Below are positions 51,747-61,672 of a stretch of DNA of 64,000 nucleotides, one piece after another. How positions within the stretch are numbered: the stretch's first letter is position 1; each line of letters begins with the position of its first letter. The position numbers and the translations under genes are program-made. Origin of the DNA: Pseudomonas prosekii (GTDB lineage: Bacteria; Pseudomonadota; Gammaproteobacteria; Pseudomonadales; Pseudomonadaceae); contig NZ_LT629762.1 in the NCBI RefSeq assembly GCF_900105155.1, forward strand, positions 124,001 to 188,000. The letters run 5' to 3'. The notes beneath the pieces are model-generated. The model saw only the letters and a program-made list of their open reading frames with translations. It was not told the origin of the DNA and made no database searches.

Positions 51747-54404
51747 TCAAGCCAGGCTCTTGCTCACTACCTCAAACACATCACTGGACAACTCACCCGA
51801 GCCACGAATCCGCTCCAACTCCGCTTTCATCAGAGCCTGACGTGCATCGTCATATTTGCGCCAGCGGGTCAGCGGCGCCAACTGCCGAGAAGCGATCTGT
51901 GGATTGAACCCATTCAACTCAATCACCAAATCCGCCAGGAACCGATACCCGGAACCGTCCGCTGCATGGAAATTCACCAGATTCTGCCCGGCAAACGCCC
52001 CTACCAACGCGCGCACCTTGTTCGGATTCTTGATATTGAACGCCGGATGCTCCATCAGCGCCTTCACCCGTGCCAATCCACCCGGCAGCGTGCTGCCCGC
52101 CTGAACACTGAACCACTGATCCATAACCAGCGGATTATCCTTGAAGTGCTCGGCGAAACTCGCCAGCGCCTTGGCCTTCTCATCGTCGAACGGCGAATTC
52201 ACCAACACCGCCAACGCCGTCAGGCGCTCGGTCATATTGTCACTGGTCTCAAACTGCTCCAGCGTCGCCGCCAACACCTCCGGCTTACCGCTCAGCATCA
52301 AGTACGACAGCGCAATATTCTGCAGCGCGCGGCGGGCAAAATGCTCAGCCTCAGCCACATATGGCGTGTTCTTCGACAAATCACGATTGGCCTGGTAACG
52401 CAGCCACAACGCCTCGAACAAATTGTCCGCCAACTGCTTGCGCACAAACTCCCGCGCGGTGTGGATGGCATCGACATCAGCCACATCGCTGATCTCGGTC
52501 AGATACGCCTCGCCCGGCAACGACAGCATCTCCGCGACCATCGCCTGATCCAGCGTTTCATCGGAAAGCACTGTGCGCAGGGCCGAAATCAGCCGCTGAT
52601 CCAGCACCAGCGTTTCGCCCTTCTGCTGCTGCGCGATCAACTCCTGCAACACTTGCACCGACAACTGCTGCCCGGCATCCCAACGATTAAAACCGTCGCT
52701 GTCGTGCTGCATCAGGAACATCAACTGATCGCGGTTGTACGGGAAGCTCAACTTCACCGGCGCCGAGAAACCACGCAACAGCGAAGGCAACGGCTGTTCG
52801 GCGATATCAACGAAGGTGAACGTCTGCTCGGCTTCCGTCACCGAAATTACCCGCGAAGTGCCTTGAGCAGCGTCTTCACCCGACAGGCGCAAAGCAATCG
52901 GCGCGCCTTTGGAGTCCAGCAGACCGAGTTCCACAGGAATCACAAACGGAAGTTTCTCAACCTTGTCCGGGGTTGCCGGGCAGCTCTGACGGAACGTCAG
53001 GCTGTAGGTTTTCGCCGCCGCATCGTAAGACTCGCTCACCGCCAGACGTGGCGTACCAGCCTGGCTGTACCAGCGTTTGAACTGCGTCAGGTCAACGCCA
53101 TTCGCGTCTTCCATGGCTTTGATGAAGTCGTCGCAGGTCACGGCTTGGCCGTCATGGCGGTCGAAATACAGGTCGCTGCCCTTACGGAAACCCTCAGCGC
53201 CGAGCAAGGTGTGGAGCATGCGGACCACTTCCGAACCCTTTTCGTACACGGTCAGGGTGTAGAAGTTGGAAATCTCGATGAAGCTGTCCGGGCGCACGGC
53301 GTGGGCCATCGGGCCGGCGTCTTCGGCGAACTGGTGGGTGCGCAGATAAGCCACGTCCTGGATGCGCTTGACCGTGGCCGAATTCATGTCGGCGGAGAAG
53401 CCGGAATCGCGGAACACTGTGAAGCCTTCCTTGAGCGACAACTGGAACCAGTCGCGGCAGGTCACGCGGTTGCCCGACCAGTTGTGGAAGTATTCGTGAG
53501 CGACGATCGCTTCAACGCGCTGGTGCGCGGCGTCGGTGGCGGTTTCGGCGCGGGCCAGCACGGCGCTGGAGTTGAAGATGTTGAGGCCTTTGTTCTCCAT
53601 CGCACCCATGTTGAAGTCGTTGACCGCAACGATCATGAAGATGTCCAGATCGTATTCGCGACCGTAGACCTCTTCGTCCCAGCGCATCGACTTCTTCAAG
53701 CTGTTCATCGCGTGCTGGCACTTGTCGATGTTTTCCGGCTCGACGTAAATGCGCAGCGCCACCGAGCGCTCGGTCATGGTGGTGAAGGTGTCTTCGACGC
53801 ACCAAAGGTCACCGGCCACCAGCGCAAACAGGTACGCCGGTTTCATGAACGGGTCTTCCCAGGTCGCCCAGTGCCGGCCGTCTTCGCCAGGACCGCTGGC
53901 AATCGGGTTGCCGTTGGACAGCAGCACCGGGTAGCTGTGCTGCTCGGCGACGACCGTGGTGGTGAACTTGCTCATCACGTCCGGGCGATCAAGGTAATAG
54001 GTGATCTTGCGGAAGCCTTCGGCCTCGCACTGGGTGCAGAACATGCCGCTGGATTTATACAAACCTTCCAGCGCGGTGTTGGTTTCCGGGTGAATGCGCA
54101 CGGTGGTGTCGACCGTGAAACGTTCGCTCTGCGGATGCAATGTCAGGTGGTTTTCAGTCAGCACATAGTCGTCGGCGCCAAGCTCGCGGTCGGCCAGGTT
54201 GACCGTCAGCAATTCCAGCTGCTGGCCATCGAGCACCAGCGGCGGCAGGCCCGGACCGCGCTCGGGATTACGGCGCATCACCAGTTGCGCATGGACCAGG
54301 CTGTGGTCCTCGAACAACTCGAAGGTCAGGTGCGTCTCGTCGATCAGGTAGTCGGGCGCCTGATAGTCCTTCAGGTAAATCATCTTCGGTTGTTCGGTGC
54401 GCAT
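51747..54404 (-). CDS. pepN: Aminopeptidase N (M1 metallopeptidase)
   Basis: An 885-residue cytosolic zinc aminopeptidase. The zinc motif HEYFH is at 303-307 with the third ligand in SLKEGFTVFRD, and the substrate-binding GAMEN motif lies at NMGAMENKGLNIF about 40 residues earlier. Length matches E. coli PepN (870). It removes N-terminal residues from peptides in the last step of protein turnover. It starts 10 bases after the DUF2797 gene and may be the end of the nadK-led run, closed by the terminator at 51704. Confidence 0.96.
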   Translation of the reverse strand: MRTEQPKMIYLKDYQAPDYLIDETHLTFELFEDHSLVHAQLVMRRNPERGPGLPPLVLDGQQLELLTVNLADRELGADDYVLTENHLTLHPQSERFTVDTTVRIHPETNTALEGLYKSSGMFCTQCEAEGFRKITYYLDRPDVMSKFTTTVVAEQHSYPVLLSNGNPIASGPGEDGRHWATWEDPFMKPAYLFALVAGDLWCVEDTFTTMTERSVALRIYVEPENIDKCQHAMNSLKKSMRWDEEVYGREYDLDIFMIVAVNDFNMGAMENKGLNIFNSSAVLARAETATDAAHQRVEAIVAHEYFHNWSGNRVTCRDWFQLSLKEGFTVFRDSGFSADMNSATVKRIQDVAYLRTHQFAEDAGPMAHAVRPDSFIEISNFYTLTVYEKGSEVVRMLHTLLGAEGFRKGSDLYFDRHDGQAVTCDDFIKAMEDANGVDLTQFKRWYSQAGTPRLAVSESYDAAAKTYSLTFRQSCPATPDKVEKLPFVIPVELGLLDSKGAPIALRLSGEDAAQGTSRVISVTEAEQTFTFVDIAEQPLPSLLRGFSAPVKLSFPYNRDQLMFLMQHDSDGFNRWDAGQQLSVQVLQELIAQQQKGETLVLDQRLISALRTVLSDETLDQAMVAEMLSLPGEAYLTEISDVADVDAIHTAREFVRKQLADNLFEALWLRYQANRDLSKNTPYVAEAEHFARRALQNIALSYLMLSGKPEVLAATLEQFETSDNMTERLTALAVLVNSPFDDEKAKALASFAEHFKDNPLVMDQWFSVQAGSTLPGGLARVKALMEHPAFNIKNPNKVRALVGAFAGQNLVNFHAADGSGYRFLADLVIELNGFNPQIASRQLAPLTRWRKYDDARQALMKAELERIRGSGELSSDVFEVVSKSLA

Positions 54405-54414
54405 GCTGGAATCC

Positions 54415-55245
54415 TTAACTATGCACGGCGAGCTGATAGGCCGTGTACTTGCGAATATTGATGACGCCGGTGTCGAAAATCAGGTACTGGCCCTTGATCC
54501 CCAACAGCGTGCCTTCGGCAATCGGGTTCTTGTCCAGGTTGAAGCTGACGATCTTGGCCGGGTATTGCTCGACCGGATAGCGGATTTCGAGGACGTCGAC
54601 ATCGGCAATAGTCTGGATTGCCTGTAGGCCGAATCGTTCCTGCAAACCTTGCAAACCTTCGGCGCAGCTCTCGAACAACTGATCGCGAACTTCAGCCAGA
54701 TCCACCGACAGCGCTTCGCCCTTGAGTAAAGCACGCCAATTGGTCTTGTCCGCCACTTGACTGCGGAACAGGTCTTCGACGAAGCCCGATTGCTGGCGAG
54801 TCGAGACGCGCATGATCGGCAACGCCTGGCGCGCGCCCTGATCGATCCAGCGGGTCGGCAACTGGTTGAGCCGGGTAATCCCGACTTTCACCCCCGACGA
54901 ATTCGACAGGTAAACGATGTGGTCGGTCATGCAAAACGTCTGGCCCCACTCCGGATCACGGCAGGTGCCGGCGTCGAAGTGGCAGCGTTCCGGGCTCATT
55001 ATGCACAGGTCGCACTGCGCCAGTTTGGTCATGCACGGGTAGCAATAACCCTGGCTGAAACTGGTTTTGGTCTTGCGTCCGCAATGGGAACAGAAAATCG
55101 CCCCCAGGTATTCGAGGCGAACCGTGCTGCCGATCAATGGATTGACTGGCACCTCGGTATCGCCCAGACGAAAAGCGTATTGCACGTCCGGCCCGTCGAG
55201 GCGCGCCGACATTTTGCTGATTGCACCGCGGCCAATCTCAATCAA
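54415..55245 (-). CDS. DUF2797 zinc-binding-like protein
   Basis: A 276-residue protein. Cysteine pairs (FCSHCGRKT near 52, YCYPCMTK near 68, QCDLC near 78, RCHF and TCRDPEWGQTFC near 90-105) resemble a multi-zinc site, followed by HIVYLSNSSGVKVGITR, a GIY-YIG nuclease-like stretch. These features define DUF2797, whose function is not known. The start overlaps the yeaC stop (ATGA). Confidence 0.88.
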   Translation of the reverse strand: MIEIGRGAISKMSARLDGPDVQYAFRLGDTEVPVNPLIGSTVRLEYLGAIFCSHCGRKTKTSFSQGYCYPCMTKLAQCDLCIMSPERCHFDAGTCRDPEWGQTFCMTDHIVYLSNSSGVKVGITRLNQLPTRWIDQGARQALPIMRVSTRQQSGFVEDLFRSQVADKTNWRALLKGEALSVDLAEVRDQLFESCAEGLQGLQERFGLQAIQTIADVDVLEIRYPVEQYPAKIVSFNLDKNPIAEGTLLGIKGQYLIFDTGVINIRKYTAYQLAVHS

Positions 55246-55502
55246 TGGATGGCATCCGACTTGAACAGGATATTCGGCACTTCAATCGACTTGGAGCTGC
55301 ATTCCTGCGGGCCCATGTAACCGGTGCGCTGATCTTCGGGCAGATTCTGGATTTCCCAGGCGATCATCGCTTGCAGCGACAGTTCGCGTTGCTCGGCGGT
55401 GAGTTTGCCACCGTCCGACCATTTGCCGATTTCCACCGCCAGCTTCAGGCTCTGGTAGATATCGGGGGTGATGTTTTTGATCATTTCGTTAAAAGAGGAC
55501 AT
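55242..55502 (-). CDS. YeaC family protein (DUF1315)
   Basis: An 86-residue protein beginning MSSFNEMIKNITPDIYQSLKLAVEIGKWSDGG; the text RELSLQAMIAWEIQNLPEDQRTGYMG is typical of the YeaC family (DUF1315). No function is established. It overlaps the DUF2797 start by 4 nt and lies 33 bases after the rhomboid gene. Confidence 0.88.
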   Translation of the reverse strand: MSSFNEMIKNITPDIYQSLKLAVEIGKWSDGGKLTAEQRELSLQAMIAWEIQNLPEDQRTGYMGPQECSSKSIEVPNILFKSDAIH

Positions 55503-55535
55503 CAGGGTCTCCGCGCTCTTTATGCAATAACTGTT

Positions 55536-56405
55536 TTAGACGGCGAGTTTACGGCGGTTGTACAAACCGCCCAACAAACCGGTGAAGCATCCGATGAGCA
55601 GCCCGCTGACGTGCGCGGCGTTGGCGATTTCGCCAAAACCGATCATCGAGATCAGCCCGGACATGCACACCACCAGCCAGATCAGCATCATCACCAGCAC
55701 GCCACGCGGCAGGCGATAAGCCGGGTTCGGCGACAGCAACTGGAAGATCCAGCAATGCCCGAGCAAGCCGTAGAGCACGCCGGACAAGCCACCAAACAGC
55801 GTTGCGCCGCTGTAATAAAACTGCGAATAGTTCGACACCAGGCTGTACAGCAACGTCAGGCCGATCAGGTTGATGCTGCCCTGCCGCGCCTCGATGCGCC
55901 GTCCCAGTTCCCAATACCACATGCCGTTCATGGCCAGGTGCAGGAAGCCAAAGTGCAGCAACATCGGCGTTACCAGACGCCACCACTGCCCCGCCGCCAG
56001 GCTGTCGGCCAATGGCGTGAACTGGATGTATTCGCCGACCACGCGGAAATCAAGGAAGGTAAACCAGTGCATCGTCTCGAGGTTTTCCCCGAGCAACGTC
56101 ACCGCGCCGACGATCAGGCTCAGCAGCAAAACCACCGCGGTCGCCTTGCTGTGGCGCAGTTGCTCGACCAAACCTGGACGTTTGCTGGTCTGAGCCACCG
56201 GGATGTCGAGCTGCTGCTCCGGATCACCGGCGGGAAAGCGTTCGTACAGCGAACGCACGTCTTCGCTGATGTTGTCCGGCACCCACAGCACCTGCTCGCC
56301 CGCTTCTTCGCTGACCCGATGCGGGACTTGCATGCGTTGCAGCAGTTTGACGAAACCACTCAAATCCACCGCCAGCGGCAGACGCAAAACCGCCACCGTA
56401 CTCAT
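55536..56405 (-). CDS. Rhomboid intramembrane serine protease (GlpG-like)
   Basis: A 289-residue membrane protease. The N-terminal cytoplasmic domain (about 1-85) matches that of GlpG. The membrane core shows HFGFLHLAMNGMWYWELGRRIE (the HxxxN element), GLSGVLYGLLGH with the catalytic serine near 200, and AHVSGLLIG with the catalytic histidine near 255. It cleaves membrane proteins inside the bilayer. Its start overlaps the stop of the phosphatase gene (ATGA). Confidence 0.93.
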   Translation of the reverse strand: MSTVAVLRLPLAVDLSGFVKLLQRMQVPHRVSEEAGEQVLWVPDNISEDVRSLYERFPAGDPEQQLDIPVAQTSKRPGLVEQLRHSKATAVVLLLSLIVGAVTLLGENLETMHWFTFLDFRVVGEYIQFTPLADSLAAGQWWRLVTPMLLHFGFLHLAMNGMWYWELGRRIEARQGSINLIGLTLLYSLVSNYSQFYYSGATLFGGLSGVLYGLLGHCWIFQLLSPNPAYRLPRGVLVMMLIWLVVCMSGLISMIGFGEIANAAHVSGLLIGCFTGLLGGLYNRRKLAV

Positions 56406-57373
56406 TGCAAAGCCTCCGGGCGCTCGACATCGACCCAGACAAACTTGTGCGGATCGAGGCGGGTTTCCTGGTCCAGTCGATAAGCGACCAATTTGCCGTA
56501 GAGCACGGCGCTGTAATCCAGGCAGGCGAGGTTCGGGCGGATCGGCGCCGGTTTGCCGCTGCGCCAGTAATGGCCGACAAACAACAACGGCTCGTCGACG
56601 CCGTAGCGCAGCAAATTGCTCTTTTCAGAGGACGACAGTGGCGTCAGCGCCACCGGTTCAGGCAAGGCGTCGGGTTGAAACACAATGTCTCCGTAGGTTT
56701 GCGGGTCGTCTTCCCAGAATTTGGTGCGGAAGAACGAACGCGTCAGGCCGTCGCCGCTGGTCATGGTCTGGCCATCCGGCAGGCGCATATCGGTGCCGCG
56801 CAACAGGCGATCGAACACCGTGCAGGCAAAACTGCCGGGCACGGCCGAGGCCTGGAGGAAATGCTCATCGACGCAGCCATCGGGGAACAAGGCGCGCAAC
56901 GGCTGGATCAGCCCGGCATCCCAACAGGCGTGCACCACGCGGAAACGCCCGGCATCGACGAACAATGGCAGTTCATAGAACCATTGCTGGAAGTCGTGCC
57001 AGTCGCCCGGATGATCTTCGAATTGGGTCAGGGTTTCGCCCAGCAGGCGCGCGTGGCGTGGCGTGTGTTCGCGCACGAATTGCTTGCCGCTGCCCGGCGG
57101 CGCCGGAGTGCTCCAGCCGAGCGCGTTGAATTCATGGTTGCCCATGATGCACAGCGCCTGACCGGCCTCGACCATGTCGTGAACGATGTGCAGCGCCTCG
57201 CGAATCCGCGGGCCGCGGTCGATGATGTCGCCGACAAACACCGCCATGCGCGATGGATGTCGCCAGACGCCAGCGTGTTTGTGATAACCGAGACGGTCGA
57301 GCAAGTGCTCAAGGGTCAGAGCGCAACCGTGCACGTCACCGATCAGGTCGTAGCTACGCGCGGGATCGAGCAT
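56402..57373 (-). CDS. Metallophosphatase (calcineurin-like phosphoesterase)
   Basis: A 323-residue protein starting [16 protein letters not shown] at 57373, which shares one base with the nadK stop (TGATG). The five metal motifs can be followed: DVHG near 13, GDIIDRG near 45, GNHEFNALGW near 80, and later histidines in FVGHYWRSG. It probably hydrolyses a phosphate ester or a dinucleotide such as Ap4A; the substrate is open. Its place after nadK is shared by related Pseudomonas. Confidence 0.9.
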   Translation of the reverse strand: MLDPARSYDLIGDVHGCALTLEHLLDRLGYHKHAGVWRHPSRMAVFVGDIIDRGPRIREALHIVHDMVEAGQALCIMGNHEFNALGWSTPAPPGSGKQFVREHTPRHARLLGETLTQFEDHPGDWHDFQQWFYELPLFVDAGRFRVVHACWDAGLIQPLRALFPDGCVDEHFLQASAVPGSFACTVFDRLLRGTDMRLPDGQTMTSGDGLTRSFFRTKFWEDDPQTYGDIVFQPDALPEPVALTPLSSSEKSNLLRYGVDEPLLFVGHYWRSGKPAPIRPNLACLDYSAVLYGKLVAYRLDQETRLDPHKFVWVDVERPEALQ

Positions 57374-58263
57374 CAGTCGCCTCCACCACCCAAACGGCTG
57401 CCCCAGCCAAGCTTGGTCCGGCACACTTCGTAATAGTTGTGGTCGAGCGGGTGAATCAGCCGCAGCTTCTGCGCTTTTTTGCTGATGGTGATGGTGTCAC
57501 CCGGCGCGCAGGTGAAGTGGTTCTGCCCATCACAGGAGACTTGCGGGTAAATCTGCATATCCTTGGACACGACGATTTTCAGCTCACTGTTGCCGTCGAC
57601 CACAATTGGCCGGCCAGACAAGGTATGGGGGTACATCGGCACAATCACAATAGCGTCGAGCTTGGGGTGCATGATCGGGCCACCGGCCGACAAGGCATAC
57701 GCGGTGGAGCCGGTCGGCGTCGCGACGATCAGGCCGTCAGCCTTCTGGCTGCAGACGAACTGGCCGTCGATGTACAGCTCGAACTCGATCATTCGCGTGG
57801 ATTTTCCGGGGTGCAGCACCACGTCGTTCAGCGCGTCGCCCTGGCCGATGGCCTCGGCGTGACGGCGCACTTCGGCTTGCAGCAGGAAGCGGTTTTCCAC
57901 CAGATAGTGGCCGTCGAGCACTTCGGCGACTTTGACTTCCAGCTCATCGGGGCGGATGTCGGTGAGGAACCCCAGGCTGCCACGGTTGATCCCCAGCACC
58001 GGAACGTTGTGTCGGGCCAGCGCACGCGCGGCGCCGAGCAGGCTGCCGTCACCGCCGACGACGATGACCATGTCGCAGACTTCGCCGAGCATCTTGCGCG
58101 ATGAAGTCTGCAGGCCATGGCCCGGCAGGACTTCGGCAATGGTGTCCTCGAGGATCACGTGCAAGTGACGATCGAGCAGAAACCGTTTCAGTCGGCGGAC
58201 GGTATCCAGCACCTGTGAACTGCCCAGGCGACCGATGATGCCGATATTGCGAAATTGCTCCAT
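57373..58263 (-). CDS. nadK: NAD kinase
   Basis: A 296-residue enzyme with the NAD kinase motifs [13 protein letters not shown] (near 68), [11 protein letters not shown] (near 95) and [22 protein letters not shown] (near 170). It makes NADP from NAD and ATP. It heads a run of overlapping genes ending with DUF2797 and probably pepN. The start at 58263 is 97 bases from the divergent DUF1853 gene. Confidence 0.96.
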   Translation of the reverse strand: MEQFRNIGIIGRLGSSQVLDTVRRLKRFLLDRHLHVILEDTIAEVLPGHGLQTSSRKMLGEVCDMVIVVGGDGSLLGAARALARHNVPVLGINRGSLGFLTDIRPDELEVKVAEVLDGHYLVENRFLLQAEVRRHAEAIGQGDALNDVVLHPGKSTRMIEFELYIDGQFVCSQKADGLIVATPTGSTAYALSAGGPIMHPKLDAIVIVPMYPHTLSGRPIVVDGNSELKIVVSKDMQIYPQVSCDGQNHFTCAPGDTITISKKAQKLRLIHPLDHNYYEVCRTKLGWGSRLGGGGD

Positions 58264-58360
58264 GAGGTTCCTGCGCGACGGTGAAAAAACCCGATTATGG
58301 GCGAAAGCCGCCCGTAGACAAAATCCTTTCAGCCGCGATCTGACCGGCTATGCTCGCAAG

Positions 58361-59311
58361 ATGATCCTGTTTCCAGATTTGCTCCAGTTGCCCCACCAGT
58401 TGCGCCATCCGGAAGTGCGCGACCTGGCGTGGGTCATCCTCGCCCCGCCAATGCTCGGCGAACCGCCGTGGCCGCAGCGTCATCCGCTGACCGGAAGCGA
58501 TTGGGTGCAGGCGCCGGACGGCCTCGAACGCTGGTTGCGCCAACTCGATCACGACAGCTACGACTTGTTGCACTGGCTGGCGCAATCACGAACCCGGCGC
58601 TTGGGCCTGTATTACGAACGCTTGTGGCAATACGCGGTGCGTCATGCGCCCGGCATCGAATTGATTGCCGCCAACCTGCCGATCCGCCGCGAGGGCCACA
58701 CCCTCGGCGAGCTGGACATGCTGCTGCGCGACCGCGACGGCGTGCATCACCTGGAACTGGCGATCAAGCTTTATTTGGGTCCGCAAAACGGTGACGGCCA
58801 TGACACCGCGCAGTGGCTCGGCCCCGGTTGCCATGATCGGCTGGACCGCAAACTGGCGCATTTGAGCCAGCATCAATTGCCGATTTCCGCCCGACCGGAA
58901 AGCCGCGAAGTGCTCGCTGCGCTGGATATCCAACAATTCAGCGCGCATTTGTGGCTTGGCGGTTACCTGTTATATCCGTGGCCGGGCCACGCCGCCGCGC
59001 CGGTCGGCGCGCACCCGCAGCACTTGCGCGGGAGCTGGTTGCATCAAAAGGATTGGGCGGACTTTGTCGTGCAACGGCCGTTCGGCCGCTGGCAACCCCT
59101 GCCCCGCCACGCCTGGCTGGCGCCGGCGCATTACCCGGCGGAGCAGACGTGGCAGCAGGAGCAGTTGGATATGTGGATTGCCGCGCTCGAACCGCTGGCA
59201 CCGGCGCAGTTGATGGTGCGCCTGGTCGAAAATGCGCAAGGCGAATGGGAGGAAGCGGAGCGGCTGTTTCTGGTGGCGGATCTTTGGCCGAATGTGCCGG
59301 GTAATGGCTAA
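58361..59311 (+). CDS. DUF1853 protein, PD-(D/E)XK-like
   Basis: A 316-residue protein starting [26 protein letters not shown] at 58361 (in-frame starts further upstream overlap the nadK promoter). The central segment [11 protein letters not shown] then [11 protein letters not shown] has the order D...ExK that defines PD-(D/E)XK nuclease folds, and [16 protein letters not shown] follows. This is DUF1853, a conserved protein of unknown function. Any nuclease activity is inference from the motif. It is divergent from nadK. Confidence 0.85.
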   Translation: MILFPDLLQLPHQLRHPEVRDLAWVILAPPMLGEPPWPQRHPLTGSDWVQAPDGLERWLRQLDHDSYDLLHWLAQSRTRRLGLYYERLWQYAVRHAPGIELIAANLPIRREGHTLGELDMLLRDRDGVHHLELAIKLYLGPQNGDGHDTAQWLGPGCHDRLDRKLAHLSQHQLPISARPESREVLAALDIQQFSAHLWLGGYLLYPWPGHAAAPVGAHPQHLRGSWLHQKDWADFVVQRPFGRWQPLPRHAWLAPAHYPAEQTWQQEQLDMWIAALEPLAPAQLMVRLVENAQGEWEEAERLFLVADLWPNVPGNG

Positions 59312-59332
59312 GGAGTTGTGGCGTCTGGTCTG

Positions 59333-59435
59333 GCCTCTTCGCGGGCAAGCCTCGCTCCTACAGGTTTGGGTCGTTTGGGAATGATATGAACGACACAACT
59401 CCTGTAGGAGAGAGGCTTGCCCGCGAATGCCCCAA
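59333..59435. repeat. REP doublet between convergent genes
   Basis: CTTCGCGGGCAAGCCTCGCT at the left and GTAGGAGAGAGGCTTGCCCG at the right form an inverted pair around an 18-32 base spacer (TTTGGGTCGTTTGGGAATGA). It lies between the DUF1853 gene and the arsB-like gene. Confidence 0.85.
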
Positions 59436-59441
59436 CTCGGT

Positions 59442-60725
59442 CTAGAAGGACAACCGCAGCGCCAACGCCGCCAATGTCACCAACAACACCGGCACCGTCA
59501 GCACAATCCCGACTTTGAAGTAATAACCCCAGCCAATCCGAATGCCTTTGCGCTCCAGCACATGCAGCCACAACAACGTCGCCAGGCTGCCAATCGGAGT
59601 GATTTTCGGCCCGAGGTCGCTGCCGATGACGTTGGCGTAAATCATCGCTTCCTTGATCACCCCGCTCGCCTGGCTGGCATCAATCGATAACAGCCCGATC
59701 AACACCGTCGGCAGATTGTTCATGATCGACGACAGCAGCGCCGTCAGCACCCCGGTGCCCATCGCCGCGCCCCAGATGCCGTGGCCGGCGAAGTAGTTGA
59801 GCCATCCAGCGAGATAATCGGTGAGCCCGGCGTTGCGCAAACCGTAGACCACCAGATACATGCCCAGCGAGAAAATCACGATCTGCCACGGTGCTTCTTT
59901 CATCACTTTGCGCGTGGAAATCTTGTGCCCGCGCGCCGCGATCGCCAGCAGCAACGCTGCGCACACCGCAGAAATCGCGCTGATCGGAATGCCCAGCGGT
60001 TCCAGGGCGAAACAGCCCACCAGCAGAATCACCAACACGGCCCAACCGGCGTAAAACGTGGCTTTGTCGTGAATCGCTGTGCTCGGGTCTTCCAGTTGTT
60101 CGGGGTCGTAGGCTTTGGGAATGTCCTTGCGAAAGAACCACATCAGCATCGCCAACGTGGCGCCGACGCTGACGAAGTTGACCGGGACCATTACCGCCGC
60201 GTAGCGGTTGAAGCCGATGTGGAAGAAGTCGGCGGAAACGATGTTCACCAGGTTCGACACCACCAGCGGCAGGCTCGCGGTGTCGGCGATAAACCCGGCG
60301 CCCATGACGAATGCCAGGGTCGCGGCCGGCGAGAAACGCAGCGCCAGCAGCATGGAAATCACAATTGGTGTGAGGATCAGCGCTGCGCCGTCATTGGCGA
60401 ACAATGCCGATACCAATGCGCCGAGCAGCACCATAAAGGCAAACAGCTTGCGCCCACTGCCCTTGCCCCAGCGCGCTACGTGCAACGCCGCCCAGGCAAA
60501 AAAACCGGCTTCGTCGAGCAACAGGCTGATGATGATCAGCGCCACAAAGGTGCCGGTGGCGTTCCAGATGATCTGCCACACCAGCGGAATGTCGCTGAGG
60601 TGCACCACGCCGAACAGCAGCGCCAGTACCGCGCCGAGCACCGCGCTCCAGCCAACGCCGAGGCCTTTGGGCTGCCAGATCACCAGGGTTATGGTCAACA
60701 GGAAAATCAACGACGCAGTGAGCAT
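59442..60725 (-). CDS. arsB: Arsenite efflux transporter ArsB family
   Basis: A 427-residue inner-membrane protein, the usual ArsB length, starting [26 protein letters not shown] at 60725; longer starts would cover the promoter. Eleven to twelve hydrophobic segments are visible and [11 protein letters not shown], the family signature, lies near 115. The final third includes [12 protein letters not shown] and [22 protein letters not shown], typical of ArsB. It expels arsenite or antimonite, driven by the membrane potential. No arsR, arsC or arsH lies beside it; the FMN reductase upstream is of another type. Confidence 0.9.
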   Translation of the reverse strand: MLTASLIFLLTITLVIWQPKGLGVGWSAVLGAVLALLFGVVHLSDIPLVWQIIWNATGTFVALIIISLLLDEAGFFAWAALHVARWGKGSGRKLFAFMVLLGALVSALFANDGAALILTPIVISMLLALRFSPAATLAFVMGAGFIADTASLPLVVSNLVNIVSADFFHIGFNRYAAVMVPVNFVSVGATLAMLMWFFRKDIPKAYDPEQLEDPSTAIHDKATFYAGWAVLVILLVGCFALEPLGIPISAISAVCAALLLAIAARGHKISTRKVMKEAPWQIVIFSLGMYLVVYGLRNAGLTDYLAGWLNYFAGHGIWGAAMGTGVLTALLSSIMNNLPTVLIGLLSIDASQASGVIKEAMIYANVIGSDLGPKITPIGSLATLLWLHVLERKGIRIGWGYYFKVGIVLTVPVLLVTLAALALRLSF

Positions 60726-60835
60726 GCGCAAGCAGCCTTGAACAGACAATCGGAAGGGAGGACATCCTACAGAGTGAATGGCCGAAGCGATAATTCCGTG
60801 GTGGCGAACAAATATCCTCAGCAACCACAAACAGT

Positions 60836-60930
60836 TGTGGGAGCAAAGCTTGCTCGCGATCGCGCTGTATCAGGCAACTTTGATGTTGGCTGTGCGGACG
60901 CTATCGCGAGCAAGCTTTGCTCCTACAGGG
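60836..60930. repeat. REP doublet between arsB and the FMN reductase gene
   Basis: GTGGGAGCAAAGCTTGCTCG at the left faces CGAGCAAGCTTTGCTCCTAC at the right, 95 bp. The GCAAAGC form is a variant of the GAGCGAGC palindrome of the others. It follows the stop of the reductase gene directly. Confidence 0.88.
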
Positions 60931-60935
60931 GCCTG

Positions 60936-61496
60936 TCAGACCTTTTTGTGTTGTTCGACCCATTGGCCGTAGGCGTTGATGAATTTTTGCAGGAACGGCT
61001 TCACCGTTTCCGACAACTTGCCCGCTTCATCGAACGCCGTGCCCGCGCCGCCCAGATACGCTTCCGGTTGCTGCATCAACGGCACATCGAGAAACACCAT
61101 CGACTGGCGCAGATGATGGTTGGCGCCGAAACCACCGATGGCGCCCGGCGACACGCTGATCACCGCGCCCGGCTTGCCGCTCCAGGCACTCTGGCCGTAA
61201 GGGCGCGATCCCACGTCAATCGCATTCTTCAATGGCGCCGGCACCGAACGGTTGTATTCCGGCGTGACGAACAGCACTGCGTCGGATGAGCTCACTTGTT
61301 GGCGGAAAGTGCTGTAGGCTGCCGGCGGTGAATCGCCATCGATGTCTTCGTTGTAGAGCGGCAAATCGCCTATTTCGACGATGTTCAGCTTCAGATTGGC
61401 CGGCGCCAGATCAGCCAGGGCCAGTGCGACCTTGCGATTGATCGACTCTTTTCTCAAGCTGCCGACCACAACGGCGATCGTATAGACGTTGCTCAT
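60936..61496 (-). CDS. NADPH-dependent FMN reductase (ChrR/YieF-like)
   Basis: A 186-residue flavodoxin-like reductase. It shows VVGSLRKESINRKVA near residue 11, the FMN phosphate-binding loop, and FVTPEYNRSVPAPLKNAIDVGSRP, the hallmark of the FMN reductase family that includes chromate reductase ChrR and the quinone reductase YieF. It probably reduces quinones or metal oxyanions with NADPH. It is about 45 residues shorter than ArsH, so the neighbouring arsB is not an ars operon member with it. The REP doublet at 60836 follows its stop. Confidence 0.9.
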   Translation of the reverse strand: MSNVYTIAVVVGSLRKESINRKVALALADLAPANLKLNIVEIGDLPLYNEDIDGDSPPAAYSTFRQQVSSSDAVLFVTPEYNRSVPAPLKNAIDVGSRPYGQSAWSGKPGAVISVSPGAIGGFGANHHLRQSMVFLDVPLMQQPEAYLGGAGTAFDEAGKLSETVKPFLQKFINAYGQWVEQHKKV

Positions 61497-61672
61497 GGAA
61501 GATTCTCGACTGTGCGATGGAAAGGACGTGTAGTTATAAATGACGATTCAAGCAGCGTGCGAGCGAAAAATGCCGCCGCTGACTATTTTTTTCCAGCAGG
61601 AAAACTTACCTCGCTTAACAGCGGTCTACAGAACCGCAAATTGAGTGATTTATCTCCAGAGGTTCTAAGCAG

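Noticed and set aside
51966..54461. An 831-residue open frame antisense to pepN
   Set aside because: The PepN frame carries GAMEN and HEYFH; the antisense frame has no motif.
60936..61496. ArsH as the identity of the FMN reductase beside arsB
   Set aside because: The protein is about 45 residues shorter than ArsH and its EYNRSVPAPLKNAID text matches the ChrR/YieF group.
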